64,000 nucleotides of DNA, from assembly GCF_008369165.1 (NCBI RefSeq), contig NZ_VOBA01000003.1, positions 89,146 to 153,145 of the forward strand, given 5' to 3'. Numbering within the stretch: position 1 is the first letter of the stretch; each line of letters starts with the position of its first letter. Below the pieces are notes generated by a model that saw nothing but the letters and a program-made list of their open reading frames with translations, did not search any database and was not told the origin of the DNA. This DNA is from Dietzia sp. ANT_WB102. Its GTDB lineage: Bacteria; Actinomycetota; Actinomycetes; Mycobacteriales; Mycobacteriaceae. Shown here piece by piece: positions 1-9,128 of this stretch. A program made the translations under genes and the position numbers.

Positions 1-1064
1 AGTTCGCCCTGCCGGACGACCACCCGCCCGGGACATTCTGGTATCACCCGCATCGGCACGGCCACGTCGCCAATCAACTGGCCGCCGGCCTCTACGGAGC
101 GCTCATCATCGAGAGTCCCGACCCCGTCCCGGTGTCCCGTGAGCGCACGCTGGTCGTCTCTGACATCACCCTCGACAGCGCAGGCAACCCGGTTGCCGCG
201 TCCTCTCCCGAACAGATGCTGGGCCGCGAGGGCCAGACCGTCATGGTTAACGGCCAGGTCCGGCCCCGTGCTACCGCAGCACCGGGTGCGCGGGAGCAGT
301 GGCGGATCGTCAACGCCTGTCCCTCCCGCTACCTCCGCTTGACCCTGGATGGCCAGACCTTATGCCTGTTGAGTCGTGATACCGGCCGCCTGCCCCGACC
401 AGTCGACGTCACCGAGGTGACGCTGGCCCCCGGCAACAGGGTCGAACTGCTCGTGGGCGCCCGCCGTGGCACCTCCACCCTGCTCGCCACTCCGGTCGAC
501 CGCGGCACCATGCCCGGCATGATGACCGGCCCCTTGGCTGGCGCGCTCACCGCGCGCGACGAGCCGATTGAACTCCTCACCCTGGAGGTCACCGGGGCCC
601 CGGCGGAAGAACTCGACCCTGTCCCGGCGGGTCCCGCTCTGCGAGACCTGCGCACCGAGCCCGTTGCTGACAGGCGGACCCTGGAATTCGCCATGGGCAT
701 GGGAGGAGCTCGAGGGATGAGAGGCCGGACGCGTGGGCCCGGATCGATGATGTCGTTCACCATCAACGATCAGCCGTTCGACGCGGATCGAACCGACATC
801 ACCGTCCGCGCCGGAACCGTGGAGGAATGGACCCTGATCAACACCAGCCCCATGGACCATCCGATGCACCTGCATGTGTGGCCGATGCAGGTCCTCGGCG
901 ACGAAGGCGGCAGCCCCACTTGGCAGGACGTGGTCAACATTCCTGCTTTCGGCCGCGTCACCGTCCGCGTGGCCTTCGGGGACATCGTCGGCCGCACCGT
1001 CTATCACTGTCACATCCTCGACCACGAGGATCTCGGCATGATGGGCACGATCCTGGCTCGCTGA
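1..1064 (+). CDS. Multicopper oxidase, 5' end outside window
   Basis: The reading frame is open from the first bases, so the N-terminus lies upstream of the window; about 353 residues are visible. Near the visible N-terminus there is a copper-ligand block FWYHPHRHGHVANQ followed by GLYGALII. The C-terminus carries HPMHLHVWPMQV and HCHILDHEDLGMM, which hold the type 1 and type 3 copper ligands. This is the layout of three-domain multicopper oxidases such as CueO, laccase-like and bilirubin-oxidase-like enzymes, which oxidise Cu(I) or phenolics with reduction of oxygen to water. A Met/Gly/Arg-rich loop (GMGMGGARGMRGR-like, around 700-750) resembles the Met-rich insert of copper-responsive members. 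Family confidence is high; the substrate is unknown. Any signal peptide would be off the window. Confidence 0.9.
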   Translation, partial: FALPDDHPPGTFWYHPHRHGHVANQLAAGLYGALIIESPDPVPVSRERTLVVSDITLDSAGNPVAASSPEQMLGREGQTVMVNGQVRPRATAAPGAREQWRIVNACPSRYLRLTLDGQTLCLLSRDTGRLPRPVDVTEVTLAPGNRVELLVGARRGTSTLLATPVDRGTMPGMMTGPLAGALTARDEPIELLTLEVTGAPAEELDPVPAGPALRDLRTEPVADRRTLEFAMGMGGARGMRGRTRGPGSMMSFTINDQPFDADRTDITVRAGTVEEWTLINTSPMDHPMHLHVWPMQVLGDEGGSPTWQDVVNIPAFGRVTVRVAFGDIVGRTVYHCHILDHEDLGMMGTILAR

Positions 1065-1149
1065 GATCGGGTTTAGAGCGACCTAGCGGCCAGCGTTGCA
1101 CACTGCTCTACGGGCGACCTATGCGAACGCGAGGAGGGTTCCAACGCGG

Positions 1150-2589
1150 TCAGAGGATCGCGCCGGGCGAGTAGCTGGCGGCCTCGGGGTGACGCGCGAC
1201 GAGGGACTCGACGCGGGCGGCCACGGCGTCGACCTGGTCCCCGGCCGCGCCGACGAACGCGGCACGATCGGCCAGTGCCGCCTCGAGCGCCGCGCGGTCG
1301 AGCGGCAGACGGTCGTCGGCGGCGAGCCTGTCGAGGAGGTCGGGTTCGCGGCCCTCCTCGCGCATGGCCAGAGCAACGGCGACGGCGTTCTCCTTGATGG
1401 CCTCGTGGGCAACCTCGCGCCCGACGCCCGCGCGGACAGCGGCCATGAGGACCTTGGTGGTGGCCAGGAACGGCAGGTAGCGCTGCAATTCCTTCTCGAT
1501 GACCGCGGGGTAGGCGCCGAACTCGTCGAGCACGGTGAGGAACGTCTCGAACATGCCGTCCAGTGCGAAGAACGCATCCGGCAGCGCTACGCGACGCACG
1601 ACGGAACAGAACACGTCGCCCTCGTTCCACTGGGCGCCCGCGAGTTCGGCGGCCATCGAGCCGTAGCCTCGCAGCACCACCTGGAGTCCGTTGACACGCT
1701 CGCACGAACGAGTGTTCATCTTGTGTGGCATCGCTGAGGAGCCGACCTGGCCGGGCTGGAAGCCCTCGGTGACCAGCTCGTGCCCGGCCATCAGCCGGAT
1801 GGTCTGCGCCAGCGACGACGGGCCGGCGCCGAGCTGCACCAGCGCGGAGACGACCTCGTGGTCCAGGGACCGCGGGTAGACCTGACCGACCGAGTCGAAG
1901 GTGCGGGAAAAGCCGAGATGCTCGGCGATCCGCCCCTCGAGCTGGTCCATCTTGGCGGCGTCGCCCCCGAGGAGGTCGAGCATGTCCTGCGCCGTGCCCA
2001 TGGGGCCTTTGATGCCGCGGAGCGGGTAGCGCTCGAGCAGCGACTCGAGCCGCTCGAGGGCGACCAGCAGCTCGTCGGCGGCGGAGGCGAACCGCTTGCC
2101 CAGGGTGGTGGCCTGCGCGGCGACGTTGTGGCTGCGCCCGGCCATCACCGTGTCGCGGTGGGCGACGGCGTGCTCGGCCAATCGCCGGGCTGCGGCTACG
2201 CCCCGGTCGCGGACGAGTTGCAGCGATCGCACTACCTGAAGCTGCTCGACATTCTCGGTGAGGTCCCGGCTCGTCATGCCCTTGTGGATGTGTTCGTGGC
2301 CGGCGAGGTCGTTGAACTCCTCGATCCGGGCCTTGACGTCGTGCCGGGTGACGCGCTCGCGCTCGGCGATCGAGCCGAGGTCGACGCGGTCGATCACTGC
2401 CTCGTAGGCCTCGATGACGCCGTCGGGGACGTCGATGCCCAGATCGCGCTGCGCGCGCAGCACCGCGATCCACAACTGCCGCTCGAGCACGATCTTGTGC
2501 TCGGCGGACCACAGGGTGGCCAGGTCGGCGCTCGCGTAGCGCGAGGCGAGGACGTTGGAGATGCGGGGCTTACTGTTCTGGGCGGTCAC
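1150..2589 (-). CDS. purB: Adenylosuccinate lyase
   Basis: 479 aa, full length for the family. PurB works twice in purine synthesis: it cleaves SAICAR to AICAR and adenylosuccinate to AMP, releasing fumarate each time. The fumarate-lyase signature GSSAMPHKMN lies at residues 283-292, and the substrate-binding block TSRDLTEN at 106-113. The GTG start at 2589 sits 7 nt after a GATACT hexamer, which suggests a leaderless mRNA; the GGGAGG just before the GTG is too close to serve as an ordinary ribosome-binding site. It faces the multicopper oxidase convergently. Identification is secure. Confidence 0.96.
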   Translation of the reverse strand: MTAQNSKPRISNVLASRYASADLATLWSAEHKIVLERQLWIAVLRAQRDLGIDVPDGVIEAYEAVIDRVDLGSIAERERVTRHDVKARIEEFNDLAGHEHIHKGMTSRDLTENVEQLQVVRSLQLVRDRGVAAARRLAEHAVAHRDTVMAGRSHNVAAQATTLGKRFASAADELLVALERLESLLERYPLRGIKGPMGTAQDMLDLLGGDAAKMDQLEGRIAEHLGFSRTFDSVGQVYPRSLDHEVVSALVQLGAGPSSLAQTIRLMAGHELVTEGFQPGQVGSSAMPHKMNTRSCERVNGLQVVLRGYGSMAAELAGAQWNEGDVFCSVVRRVALPDAFFALDGMFETFLTVLDEFGAYPAVIEKELQRYLPFLATTKVLMAAVRAGVGREVAHEAIKENAVAVALAMREEGREPDLLDRLAADDRLPLDRAALEAALADRAAFVGAAGDQVDAVAARVESLVARHPEAASYSPGAIL

Positions 2590-2596
2590 GCCTCCC

Positions 2597-2602
2597 AGTA
2601 TC
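2597..2602 (-). promoter_or_regulatory. Predicted -10 box for leaderless purB
   Basis: GATACT on the minus strand, with 7 nt between its last base and the purB GTG. This spacing would put transcription start at the start codon. It is inferred from spacing only. Confidence 0.4.
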
Positions 2603-2611
2603 GCAGCCCGA

Positions 2612-2755
2612 TCAGGAGATCATCGAGCCGCCGGTGGACCCGGCGAGAATCTCACGGGCGTTGAGGTAGACCTGCTCCACCGTGAGGGGTGCCTGCAGCA
2701 GCAGCCACGGCCGGGTGAGGTAGACGCTGGCGGTAATGATCTCGGCGGAACCCAT
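2612..2755 (-). CDS. Possible small protein, 47 aa
   Basis: An ATG-started frame of 47 codons lies between purB and the aminotransferase gene. It encodes a short protein starting MGSAEIITASVYLTRPW and ending GSTGGSMIS. Nearly every third codon position is G or C, as in the neighbouring genes, and there is one central hydrophobic stretch (around YLTRPWLLLQAPL). I recognise no family. It lies on the same strand as both neighbours, so it could be co-transcribed with the aminotransferase. No strong ribosome-binding site was seen, so expression is uncertain. Confidence 0.4.
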   Translation of the reverse strand: MGSAEIITASVYLTRPWLLLQAPLTVEQVYLNAREILAGSTGGSMIS

Positions 2756-2797
2756 GCACCGACGGTAGCCGCTCGCGACTATCTGCGGGTCCGGTAC

Positions 2798-3973
2798 CTA
2801 CGTCAGCAGTACGGCCTCCAACCGATCCATGGCCTCGGCGATTTCGGAGGTGCCCCCGGCGAAACTCAACCGGACGGTGTGGGCTCCGTCGACGGTGTCG
2901 AAGTCGACCCCCGGCGTCAAGGCGACCCCGGTGCGCTCGAGGACCTGCGCGCACCACGCCACCGAGTCGTCGGTCCATCGGGAGACGTCGAAGTAGGCGT
3001 AGAAGGCGCCGTCGGGCGGGGCGATCTCTCCCACTCCCAGCTCCCCCAGCCTGCGCAGCACGAGGTCGCGGTTGCGGGCGTACCGCTGTACGTGGGCATC
3101 GAGTTCGGCCGCGGACTCGTCGGTGAACGCGGCGACAGCGGCATACTGCGCGTCGGCCGGCGGGCAGATGGTGAGGTTGCCGACGAGCCGGTCCACCGGG
3201 TCGCGCAGGTACTCCGGCAGCAGCATCCACCCGATCCGCCAGCCGGTCATGGAGAAGTACTTCGACACCGAGCCCATCACCACCGCCGCGCGGCTTGTCT
3301 GCCAGGCGCTCGCGCACTCGCGCCCGTAGGTGACGCCGTGGTAGATCTCGTCGCTGATCAGCAGCGTGCCGTTCGCCTCGCACCAGCGTGCGAGGGCGGC
3401 GAGCTCGGCCGCGTCGATGATCGTGCCGGTGGGGTTGGCGGGGCTGGCGACGATGAGTCCGGCGGGCGCGTGGCCCAACTCCGCCGCGACCGCCTCAAGC
3501 TGCGCGACGGTGGGTTGGTACCGGGTTTCGGGCCCGCAGGCGATCTCGTGGACGCGGCAGCCCAGTGCCTGGAGGGTGTTGCGGTAGGCGGGGTACCCGG
3601 GGCGGGCCATGACGACGGTGTCGCCGGGATCGAACGCGGCGAGGAACAACACGGTGAAGCCGCCGGACGACCCGGTGGTGACGACGACGTCGTCGGCGGT
3701 CACGTCCACACCGTCCCGGCGCTGGTGGTAGCCCGCGATCGCCTCGCGCAGCGGCCGGATGCCGAGTGCTTCCGTGTAGCCGAGGATCTCGGTGTCCAGG
3801 GCGTGGTGCGCGGCCGCGAGCACGGGCCCGGGGGCCGGGGTCGACGGCTGCCCTGCGCACAGTGAGATCACGTCCCCGTGCGTCTCCTGCCGACGGGCCG
3901 CCGCGGCCAGGACACTCATGACGTGGAACGGCTCGACGGCCGACCGAAGGGAGGGTTCGCGTGCGACGGTCAT
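2798..3973 (-). CDS. PLP-dependent class I/II aminotransferase
   Basis: 391 aa, the usual length of fold-type I aminotransferases of the aspartate/alanine group. It transfers an amino group between an amino acid and a 2-oxo acid using pyridoxal phosphate. Visible landmarks are the phosphate-binding TTGSSGGF near 99-106, the ASPANPTGT block near 177-184 with the conserved Asn, SDEIYHG near 207-213, and SVSKYFSMTGWRIGW with the PLP lysine at 238 and the C-terminal-type arginine just after. The substrate cannot be assigned from sequence alone; related actinobacterial proteins are usually labelled aspartate aminotransferase-like. It stands alone, transcribed toward purB. Confidence 0.9.
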   Translation of the reverse strand: MTVAREPSLRSAVEPFHVMSVLAAAARRQETHGDVISLCAGQPSTPAPGPVLAAAHHALDTEILGYTEALGIRPLREAIAGYHQRRDGVDVTADDVVVTTGSSGGFTVLFLAAFDPGDTVVMARPGYPAYRNTLQALGCRVHEIACGPETRYQPTVAQLEAVAAELGHAPAGLIVASPANPTGTIIDAAELAALARWCEANGTLLISDEIYHGVTYGRECASAWQTSRAAVVMGSVSKYFSMTGWRIGWMLLPEYLRDPVDRLVGNLTICPPADAQYAAVAAFTDESAAELDAHVQRYARNRDLVLRRLGELGVGEIAPPDGAFYAYFDVSRWTDDSVAWCAQVLERTGVALTPGVDFDTVDGAHTVRLSFAGGTSEIAEAMDRLEAVLLT

Positions 3974-4037
3974 TCATCCGACGCTAGCGCCCGGCCAGGC
4001 GGCCACGTCAGGCGGCTGGCCGAGCCGGGCACCCACA

Positions 4038-5729
4038 TCAGAGGGTCAGACCGAAAACCCACACGAGCAGGGTCATGGTCACCGCGGTGATAGCGATCAG
4101 CCCGATGAGGTTGAGCCACACCCCACCGCGGATCATCTGGCCGATCGTCACGTATCCGGAGCCGTAGGCGATGGCGTTGGGAGGGGTCGCGACCGGAAGC
4201 ATGAACGCGCAGGTAGCGGCCAGTGCCACCGGGACGGCGAGCAGCATCGGGTTGAGGCCGAGTCCCAGCGCGACGCCACCCGCCACGGGCAGGAATGTGG
4301 CCGCCGTCGCGGTGTTACTGGTCAGCTCGGTGAGCAGGAGGACCCCGCCGGCTGCCACGACGATCAACAGGATGACTGGCAGGCCGCCCAGGGCGGCGGA
4401 CTGCTCACCGATCCAGTCGGTGAGCCCTGACTCGGAGAACTGGGCCGAGAGCGCCAAGCCGCCACCGAACAGCAGGAGCACTCCCCAGGGCAGCTTCAGC
4501 GCCGCCTCCCAGGTGAGGAGCCGTACCCCACGCGCGGTTCCTGCTGGCGCCAGGAACAGCACCAGCCCGGCGACCAAAGCGATGCCCGCATCCGAGATCG
4601 GCGCGTCCTCCCACACCAACGGGACGCCCACCCACGCGACCGCCGCCGCGACGAATACCATCAGCACGCGGCGCTCGCCGGACGAGGTGCGGCCGAGTTT
4701 GTTCAGCTCGTCGTCGAAGAGTTTGCGTCCGCCGGGGATCTCCTCGATCTCGGGCCGGAACAAGACCTTGGTCAGCAGGAACCAGGTGATTACCAGCATG
4801 ATCACCGACAGAGGCAGTCCGACGAGCATCCACCGTCCGAAGCCGAGCATGATGTCGTGTTCGCGCTCCAGGTACCCGGCCAGCAGGGTATTGGGCGGGG
4901 TGCCGATGATCGTGGCCAACGACCCGATCGATGCCGCGTACGCGATGCCCAGCATCAGCGCGGTCCCGAAGTTGGACCGGATCACCGCCTCCTTGACCGA
5001 GTCCGAGGTGGGGTCGGCCGAGGCGTCGATCTCCGGCATCGCCGACCCGTCGTCGTCACCCTTCCCACCCTTACCGGCGCCACCGCGCCCGCCGCCTGTT
5101 CCCGAACCGAGCTCGGAAGCGAGCATCAGGACCGACACACCGATCGGCAGCATCATCACCGCCGTCGCCGTATTGGACACCCACATGCTCAGGAAGGCGG
5201 TGGCGATCATGAACCCGGCCACCACCCGCGTCGACCGGGTGCCCATCGCGCGCACGGTGAGCAGCGCGATACGCCGGTGCAGGTTCCAGCGTTGCATGGC
5301 GATCGCGATGAGGAACCCGCCCATGAACAGGAAGATGATGTTGTTGCCGTACTCGGCGCCCACCTCGTTGACCGAGACGTCCTGCCCGAGTACGGGGAAG
5401 ACGATGAGCGGGACCAGGGCGGTCGCCGGGATCGGGATGCACTCGGTCATCCACCAGATGCCCAGCAGTACGGCCACAGCCGCCGTCAGGCGGGCGTTGT
5501 GCTCGAGTTCGCCCGGCATGACCAGGTACACGATCGCGGCTACCGCAAGGCCGGCGATGGTGCCGATGACACTGCGGAGGAATTCGCCCCGGGGCACCGC
5601 CTCGTCGAGTTCGCCCGGCGACTTCTGGTCGACCTCCATCCCGCGGTCGGGGTCGGGGTCCAACCCCGTCAGATGCGGGGCCATCACCATCCTGCGACCG
5701 TCGGGGCGATCCGGCTCGTCAGTTCCCAT
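4038..5729 (-). CDS. SLC13/DASS family anion symporter
   Basis: 563 aa. Divalent-anion:Na+ symporters of this family (CitT, VcINDY, SdcS) import dicarboxylates such as succinate. Both hallmark repeats are present: SNTATAVMMLP in the first half and SNTATAATFLP in the second, each followed later by a TPPN motif (TPPNTLLAGY and TPPNAIAYGSGY), as expected for two inverted halves forming the substrate and sodium sites. A cytoplasmic N-terminal tail of about 50 residues precedes the first helix. An unusual Gly/Lys/Asp-rich insert follows the first SNT repeat. The ATG is preceded by GAGGAG. Exact substrate not determined. Confidence 0.9.
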   Translation of the reverse strand: MGTDEPDRPDGRRMVMAPHLTGLDPDPDRGMEVDQKSPGELDEAVPRGEFLRSVIGTIAGLAVAAIVYLVMPGELEHNARLTAAVAVLLGIWWMTECIPIPATALVPLIVFPVLGQDVSVNEVGAEYGNNIIFLFMGGFLIAIAMQRWNLHRRIALLTVRAMGTRSTRVVAGFMIATAFLSMWVSNTATAVMMLPIGVSVLMLASELGSGTGGGRGGAGKGGKGDDDGSAMPEIDASADPTSDSVKEAVIRSNFGTALMLGIAYAASIGSLATIIGTPPNTLLAGYLEREHDIMLGFGRWMLVGLPLSVIMLVITWFLLTKVLFRPEIEEIPGGRKLFDDELNKLGRTSSGERRVLMVFVAAAVAWVGVPLVWEDAPISDAGIALVAGLVLFLAPAGTARGVRLLTWEAALKLPWGVLLLFGGGLALSAQFSESGLTDWIGEQSAALGGLPVILLIVVAAGGVLLLTELTSNTATAATFLPVAGGVALGLGLNPMLLAVPVALAATCAFMLPVATPPNAIAYGSGYVTIGQMIRGGVWLNLIGLIAITAVTMTLLVWVFGLTL

Positions 5730-5820
5730 AGCGATCTCCTCGGCAAATCACCGACCCCGAGGCCTCCCGACGGGGTGCTGTGGGATCAGACTATTAGTGA
5801 TCCCGGCCCGACTCATCCGT

Positions 5821-7281
5821 TTACCCGCCGAGCGAACCCAACGAAGCCGACCCGAGTGCGCCCGATCCGAGCGACAGCGTGCCGTCGGTGGCCACCTCGA
5901 GGCCGAACACTGCCAGTTCCTGCGCGACGCCGTCGGCCGGACCGATCGACACCACGAGTTCGTAGCGGCCCGGGGCCAGTGGCGCGGCCGGCCGCAGGGT
6001 CAGTGCGCGGTCCACCGACGCTCCGGCGGAGACCGCCACCGGCACGGCCTGGAGATCCCCGGAGTCGGTGATGATCGGCAGCTGACGCCGCTGCTTGTCG
6101 GGACCGGTGATGGTGGCCCTCAGTTGGCCGGAGTATGCGGAGCCGGTGGAAGCGACCCGGACGGAGAGGTCGAGCAGCTCGCCCTCGCGCTCCGACCGCA
6201 GCTTCGCGTCCCCGATTGCAGTGAGGCGGACCTGCAGATCTACGACGGGGTCCGTGGTCCGCGTCGTGGACGGCGCCCCGGCGACTCCGACCACCGGCCA
6301 ATCGTTCACCCAATCCAGGCGGTCGAGCATCAAGTAGCGCCGCTGGACGCCGTTGGGTAGCACGGCGCTGCCGCGGGGCGCGGCGTGGTAGAGCATCCAG
6401 TCCTGCTCGGCGTCGTCGGTGGCCACGTCCACGTGGCCTGGCCCCACCCAGTCGGCGTTGCCGCGCAGGATGACGTCGCCTGGGAGTGGATCGCCTGGCC
6501 CCTGCACCAGTGGGCGCCCGGCCCGATCCTCGTACGGTCCGAAGAGGTTGTCAGCGCGCCCACCCAGCACCCGGTACTGCGACGCCTCCCCGTCACAGCA
6601 GAGTCCGGCGCTGGTGAACAGGTGCGTGAACCCGTTTCCGGCGACCACGGCCGGCGCTTCCACTCCCCTGCCTGCGACGAGGACGGGATCGCCGTCCAGC
6701 GCTGTCCCCTCGGCGTTCATCGGCACCGCGTGGATGCCCTCGAAGTTGCCCATGAACATCACCGGCCCGGCGTCGGTCGCGACCACTTCGGGGTCCATTG
6801 GATCTAGGTCCTGGTACGGCTCCGCGGCGCCGTAGCAGACGATCGCCGCGGAGTCGTGCGTCCACGGCCCCTCGATGCCCGGCGCGGTGGCGCGGCCGAT
6901 ACACGGCGCGGCGCCCCCGGTCGTGTAGTACATGACCGCGGCACCGGTGTCGGTGATGTGGACGTCGGGCGCCCAGAGAAACGATCCGGGCCGGGCCCAG
7001 GCGGGCAGTGCGGCGAACGCGTCGCCCACGTACTCCCACTCCACCAGGTCGAAGGACCGGAAGTGCGGGATGAGCCGCCGCCCAGCGCCGTCGGCCCAGT
7101 CGTCCGAGGTCGCGTGGACGTGGAACGCGCCGTCGGCGCCGCGCAGCACGGAGGGGTCGGGCGCGACCGAGGAGATCACCGGGTTCGCCGCGGCCGTCGT
7201 TGCCGTGGTCGCCGAGACGAGAGGGACGACGACGGCGAGGGCTGCCGACGTGAGGGCACGGGCCGCAGCCGCTGGTGTCAT
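5821..7281 (-). CDS. Exported GH43-like glycosidase with GSL-type C-terminal tail
   Basis: 486 aa. The N-terminal 30 or so residues form a signal peptide (Ala-rich, ending around TTAAANP). Residues of about 35-320 look like a five-bladed GH43-type domain: APDPSVLRG holds the likely catalytic base Asp, DPMDPEVV the second Asp, and VEAPAVVAGNGFTHLF the likely acid Glu, matching the order in arabinanases and beta-xylosidases. A C-terminal beta-type domain follows. The last residues, SLGSGALGSASLGSLGG, resemble the tail of the Ig-like exported protein at 39166-40698. In an organism with an arabinogalactan wall it could trim arabinan, but activity is inferred. Confidence 0.75.
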   Translation of the reverse strand: MTPAAAARALTSAALAVVVPLVSATTATTAAANPVISSVAPDPSVLRGADGAFHVHATSDDWADGAGRRLIPHFRSFDLVEWEYVGDAFAALPAWARPGSFLWAPDVHITDTGAAVMYYTTGGAAPCIGRATAPGIEGPWTHDSAAIVCYGAAEPYQDLDPMDPEVVATDAGPVMFMGNFEGIHAVPMNAEGTALDGDPVLVAGRGVEAPAVVAGNGFTHLFTSAGLCCDGEASQYRVLGGRADNLFGPYEDRAGRPLVQGPGDPLPGDVILRGNADWVGPGHVDVATDDAEQDWMLYHAAPRGSAVLPNGVQRRYLMLDRLDWVNDWPVVGVAGAPSTTRTTDPVVDLQVRLTAIGDAKLRSEREGELLDLSVRVASTGSAYSGQLRATITGPDKQRRQLPIITDSGDLQAVPVAVSAGASVDRALTLRPAAPLAPGRYELVVSIGPADGVAQELAVFGLEVATDGTLSLGSGALGSASLGSLGG

Positions 7282-7335
7282 GCGCTCAGGGTAGTTCCGG
7301 CCCGCGCTCGGTGAACCCGGTTCACGGTGTTCGCG

Positions 7336-8964
7336 TCAGGCCTGCCCGGCGCGCTCCTTGCGCAGGAGGAAACGCTGAATCTTGCCCGACGGGGTTTTGG
7401 GTAGCTCACGGACAAAGTGGACCTTGCGCGGGAATGCGTGGGCCGCGAACTCGGTCTTGACCCATTTCTGGAGTCCGGACTCGGTTTCCGGGCCGCCTTC
7501 CACGCCGTCGCGGAGGACCACATACGCCTCCAGCACCTCGCCGGCCAGTTCGTCGGGCACGCCGATGACAGCCGACTCGAGCACGTCCGGATGCTTGGAC
7601 AGCACGGACTCCACGTCGAACGGGCCGATCCGGTAGCCGGACATGATGATCACGTCGTCGTCGCGACTCGAGAAGTAGAAGTGGCCGTCGGCGTCGAGCT
7701 TGGCCGCGTCGCCCGTGTAGTACCAGCGACCGTCCTGGCTGAAACGCTCGGCGGTCTTCTCCGGGGCCTCGTGATAGCCGGTGAACCACATCAGGGGGCT
7801 CGCGGGGACGTCGATCGCCACGCGGCCCAGTTCGCCCACCGGCGCGGGCTCGTCGGAGTCCGCGGCGAGCACGGTGCACGACCAGCCGGGAAGAGGCACG
7901 CCCATAGAGCCCGGGCGGACGTCCTCACGCAGCGAGTCGTGCCACGGGTTGATGATGAACATGCCGTGCTCGGTCTGGCCGTACTGGTCGCGGACCTCCA
8001 CGCCGAACTGCTGGGTCGACCATTCGATCACCTCGGGGGTGAGCGGCTCACCGGCCGCCGAGGCCCGGCGCAAGGTGATGTCGGGGGCAATGTCCCGCTT
8101 TGCCCTCATGGTGCGGTAGACCGTCGGTGCGGCCGCGAAGTTAGTGACGTTGAAGTACTGGAGCACCGCGAACGCCAACTCCGGGCTGTAGCGGGCGTGC
8201 AGCAGCAGGCTGCGGCGGCCCGCGGCCAGCGGGCCGAGGATGCCGTAGTAGAGGCCGTACGCCCAGCCCGGGTCGGCACCGTTCCAGAACACGTCGTCGG
8301 CGCGGACGTCCAAGCCGGTCTCGATGTACTGATGGAACGCGGCGAGTGCGCGGACCGGCACGACGACGCCCTTGGGGGTGCCGGTGGTACCCGAGGTGAA
8401 CAGCATGACCATGCCGGCATCGGGGCCGGTGACCGCGGCGGCACGGCCCGGCTGCTGGTCGGCGGTGATCGTGGCCAGGTCGAGGTCGCCCTCCCGCGCC
8501 TCGGGGCAGTCCGCCAGGCCGGCGACAACCACCGGAACGGACGTGGTCTCGAGCTTGCCGCGCTGGTCGGAGTCGGAGACGATCACCTTGGCATCCCCGC
8601 CGGTGATGCGCATCTCGATGGCGGGCCACGCGAAAGCCGTGAACAGCGGCATGTGCACCGCGCCGAGTCGCCAGATCCCCATGAGGGTGAACACCAGATC
8701 GACCGACTTGGACATCAGCGTGGCCACGCGGTCGCCCACGCCCACACCCAGTTCGGCCAGTGCCGCGGCCACCTTCTCGCTCTCGGTCCGGAGCTCGCCG
8801 TAGGTGATGTCCCGGGCGGAGAGATCGGGATTGATGACCGTGAATGCGACCGCCTCGGGATCGTGGCGGTCGCAGAGGAACTCCGCAGCGCTTGCGCCAG
8901 GGACGTCGTAGATCGCCAGCAGCTGTTCCGGCGACAGGGGGGTGGGAGCGCTGTTCTCGGTCAT
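7336..8964 (-). CDS. AMP-dependent acyl-CoA synthetase
   Basis: 542 aa from the ATG at 8964. A longer frame opens with GTG at 9000, but the residues it adds look non-conserved. The enzyme would activate a short or medium carboxylic acid with ATP to an acyl-adenylate and then to acyl-CoA. It has the P-loop LFTSGTTGTPKGVVVP, the A5-type block DQYGQTEHG, the A7/A8 blocks YYTGDAAKLDADGHFYFSSRDDDVIIMSGYRIGPFDVES, in that order, and the acylation lysine in KTPSGKIQR near the end. These features resemble acetyl/propionyl and medium-chain synthetases rather than very-long-chain FadDs. It is divergent from the acyl-CoA dehydrogenase at 9129. Substrate unknown. Confidence 0.9.
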   Translation of the reverse strand: MTENSAPTPLSPEQLLAIYDVPGASAAEFLCDRHDPEAVAFTVINPDLSARDITYGELRTESEKVAAALAELGVGVGDRVATLMSKSVDLVFTLMGIWRLGAVHMPLFTAFAWPAIEMRITGGDAKVIVSDSDQRGKLETTSVPVVVAGLADCPEAREGDLDLATITADQQPGRAAAVTGPDAGMVMLFTSGTTGTPKGVVVPVRALAAFHQYIETGLDVRADDVFWNGADPGWAYGLYYGILGPLAAGRRSLLLHARYSPELAFAVLQYFNVTNFAAAPTVYRTMRAKRDIAPDITLRRASAAGEPLTPEVIEWSTQQFGVEVRDQYGQTEHGMFIINPWHDSLREDVRPGSMGVPLPGWSCTVLAADSDEPAPVGELGRVAIDVPASPLMWFTGYHEAPEKTAERFSQDGRWYYTGDAAKLDADGHFYFSSRDDDVIIMSGYRIGPFDVESVLSKHPDVLESAVIGVPDELAGEVLEAYVVLRDGVEGGPETESGLQKWVKTEFAAHAFPRKVHFVRELPKTPSGKIQRFLLRKERAGQA

Positions 8965-9128
8965 ACCGCCAGATTGTGGTGCAAGTGACCCGCGTCGCAC
9001 CAGCAGTACCCACTATCGGGCACCCCCGCTATCGGGGCTGGAGCGGCCGGGGGGTGGCGGTGCACTCTAATGGGAGTCGACCGACCCCGGGGACCGTGCG
9101 GTCCCCCACTCGCACCCGGAGGACCCCC

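Noticed and set aside
1073..2512. A 479-codon frame on the minus strand overlapping purB
   Set aside because: It is out of frame with purB, Arg/Pro-rich and lacks any domain; a typical high-GC shadow frame.
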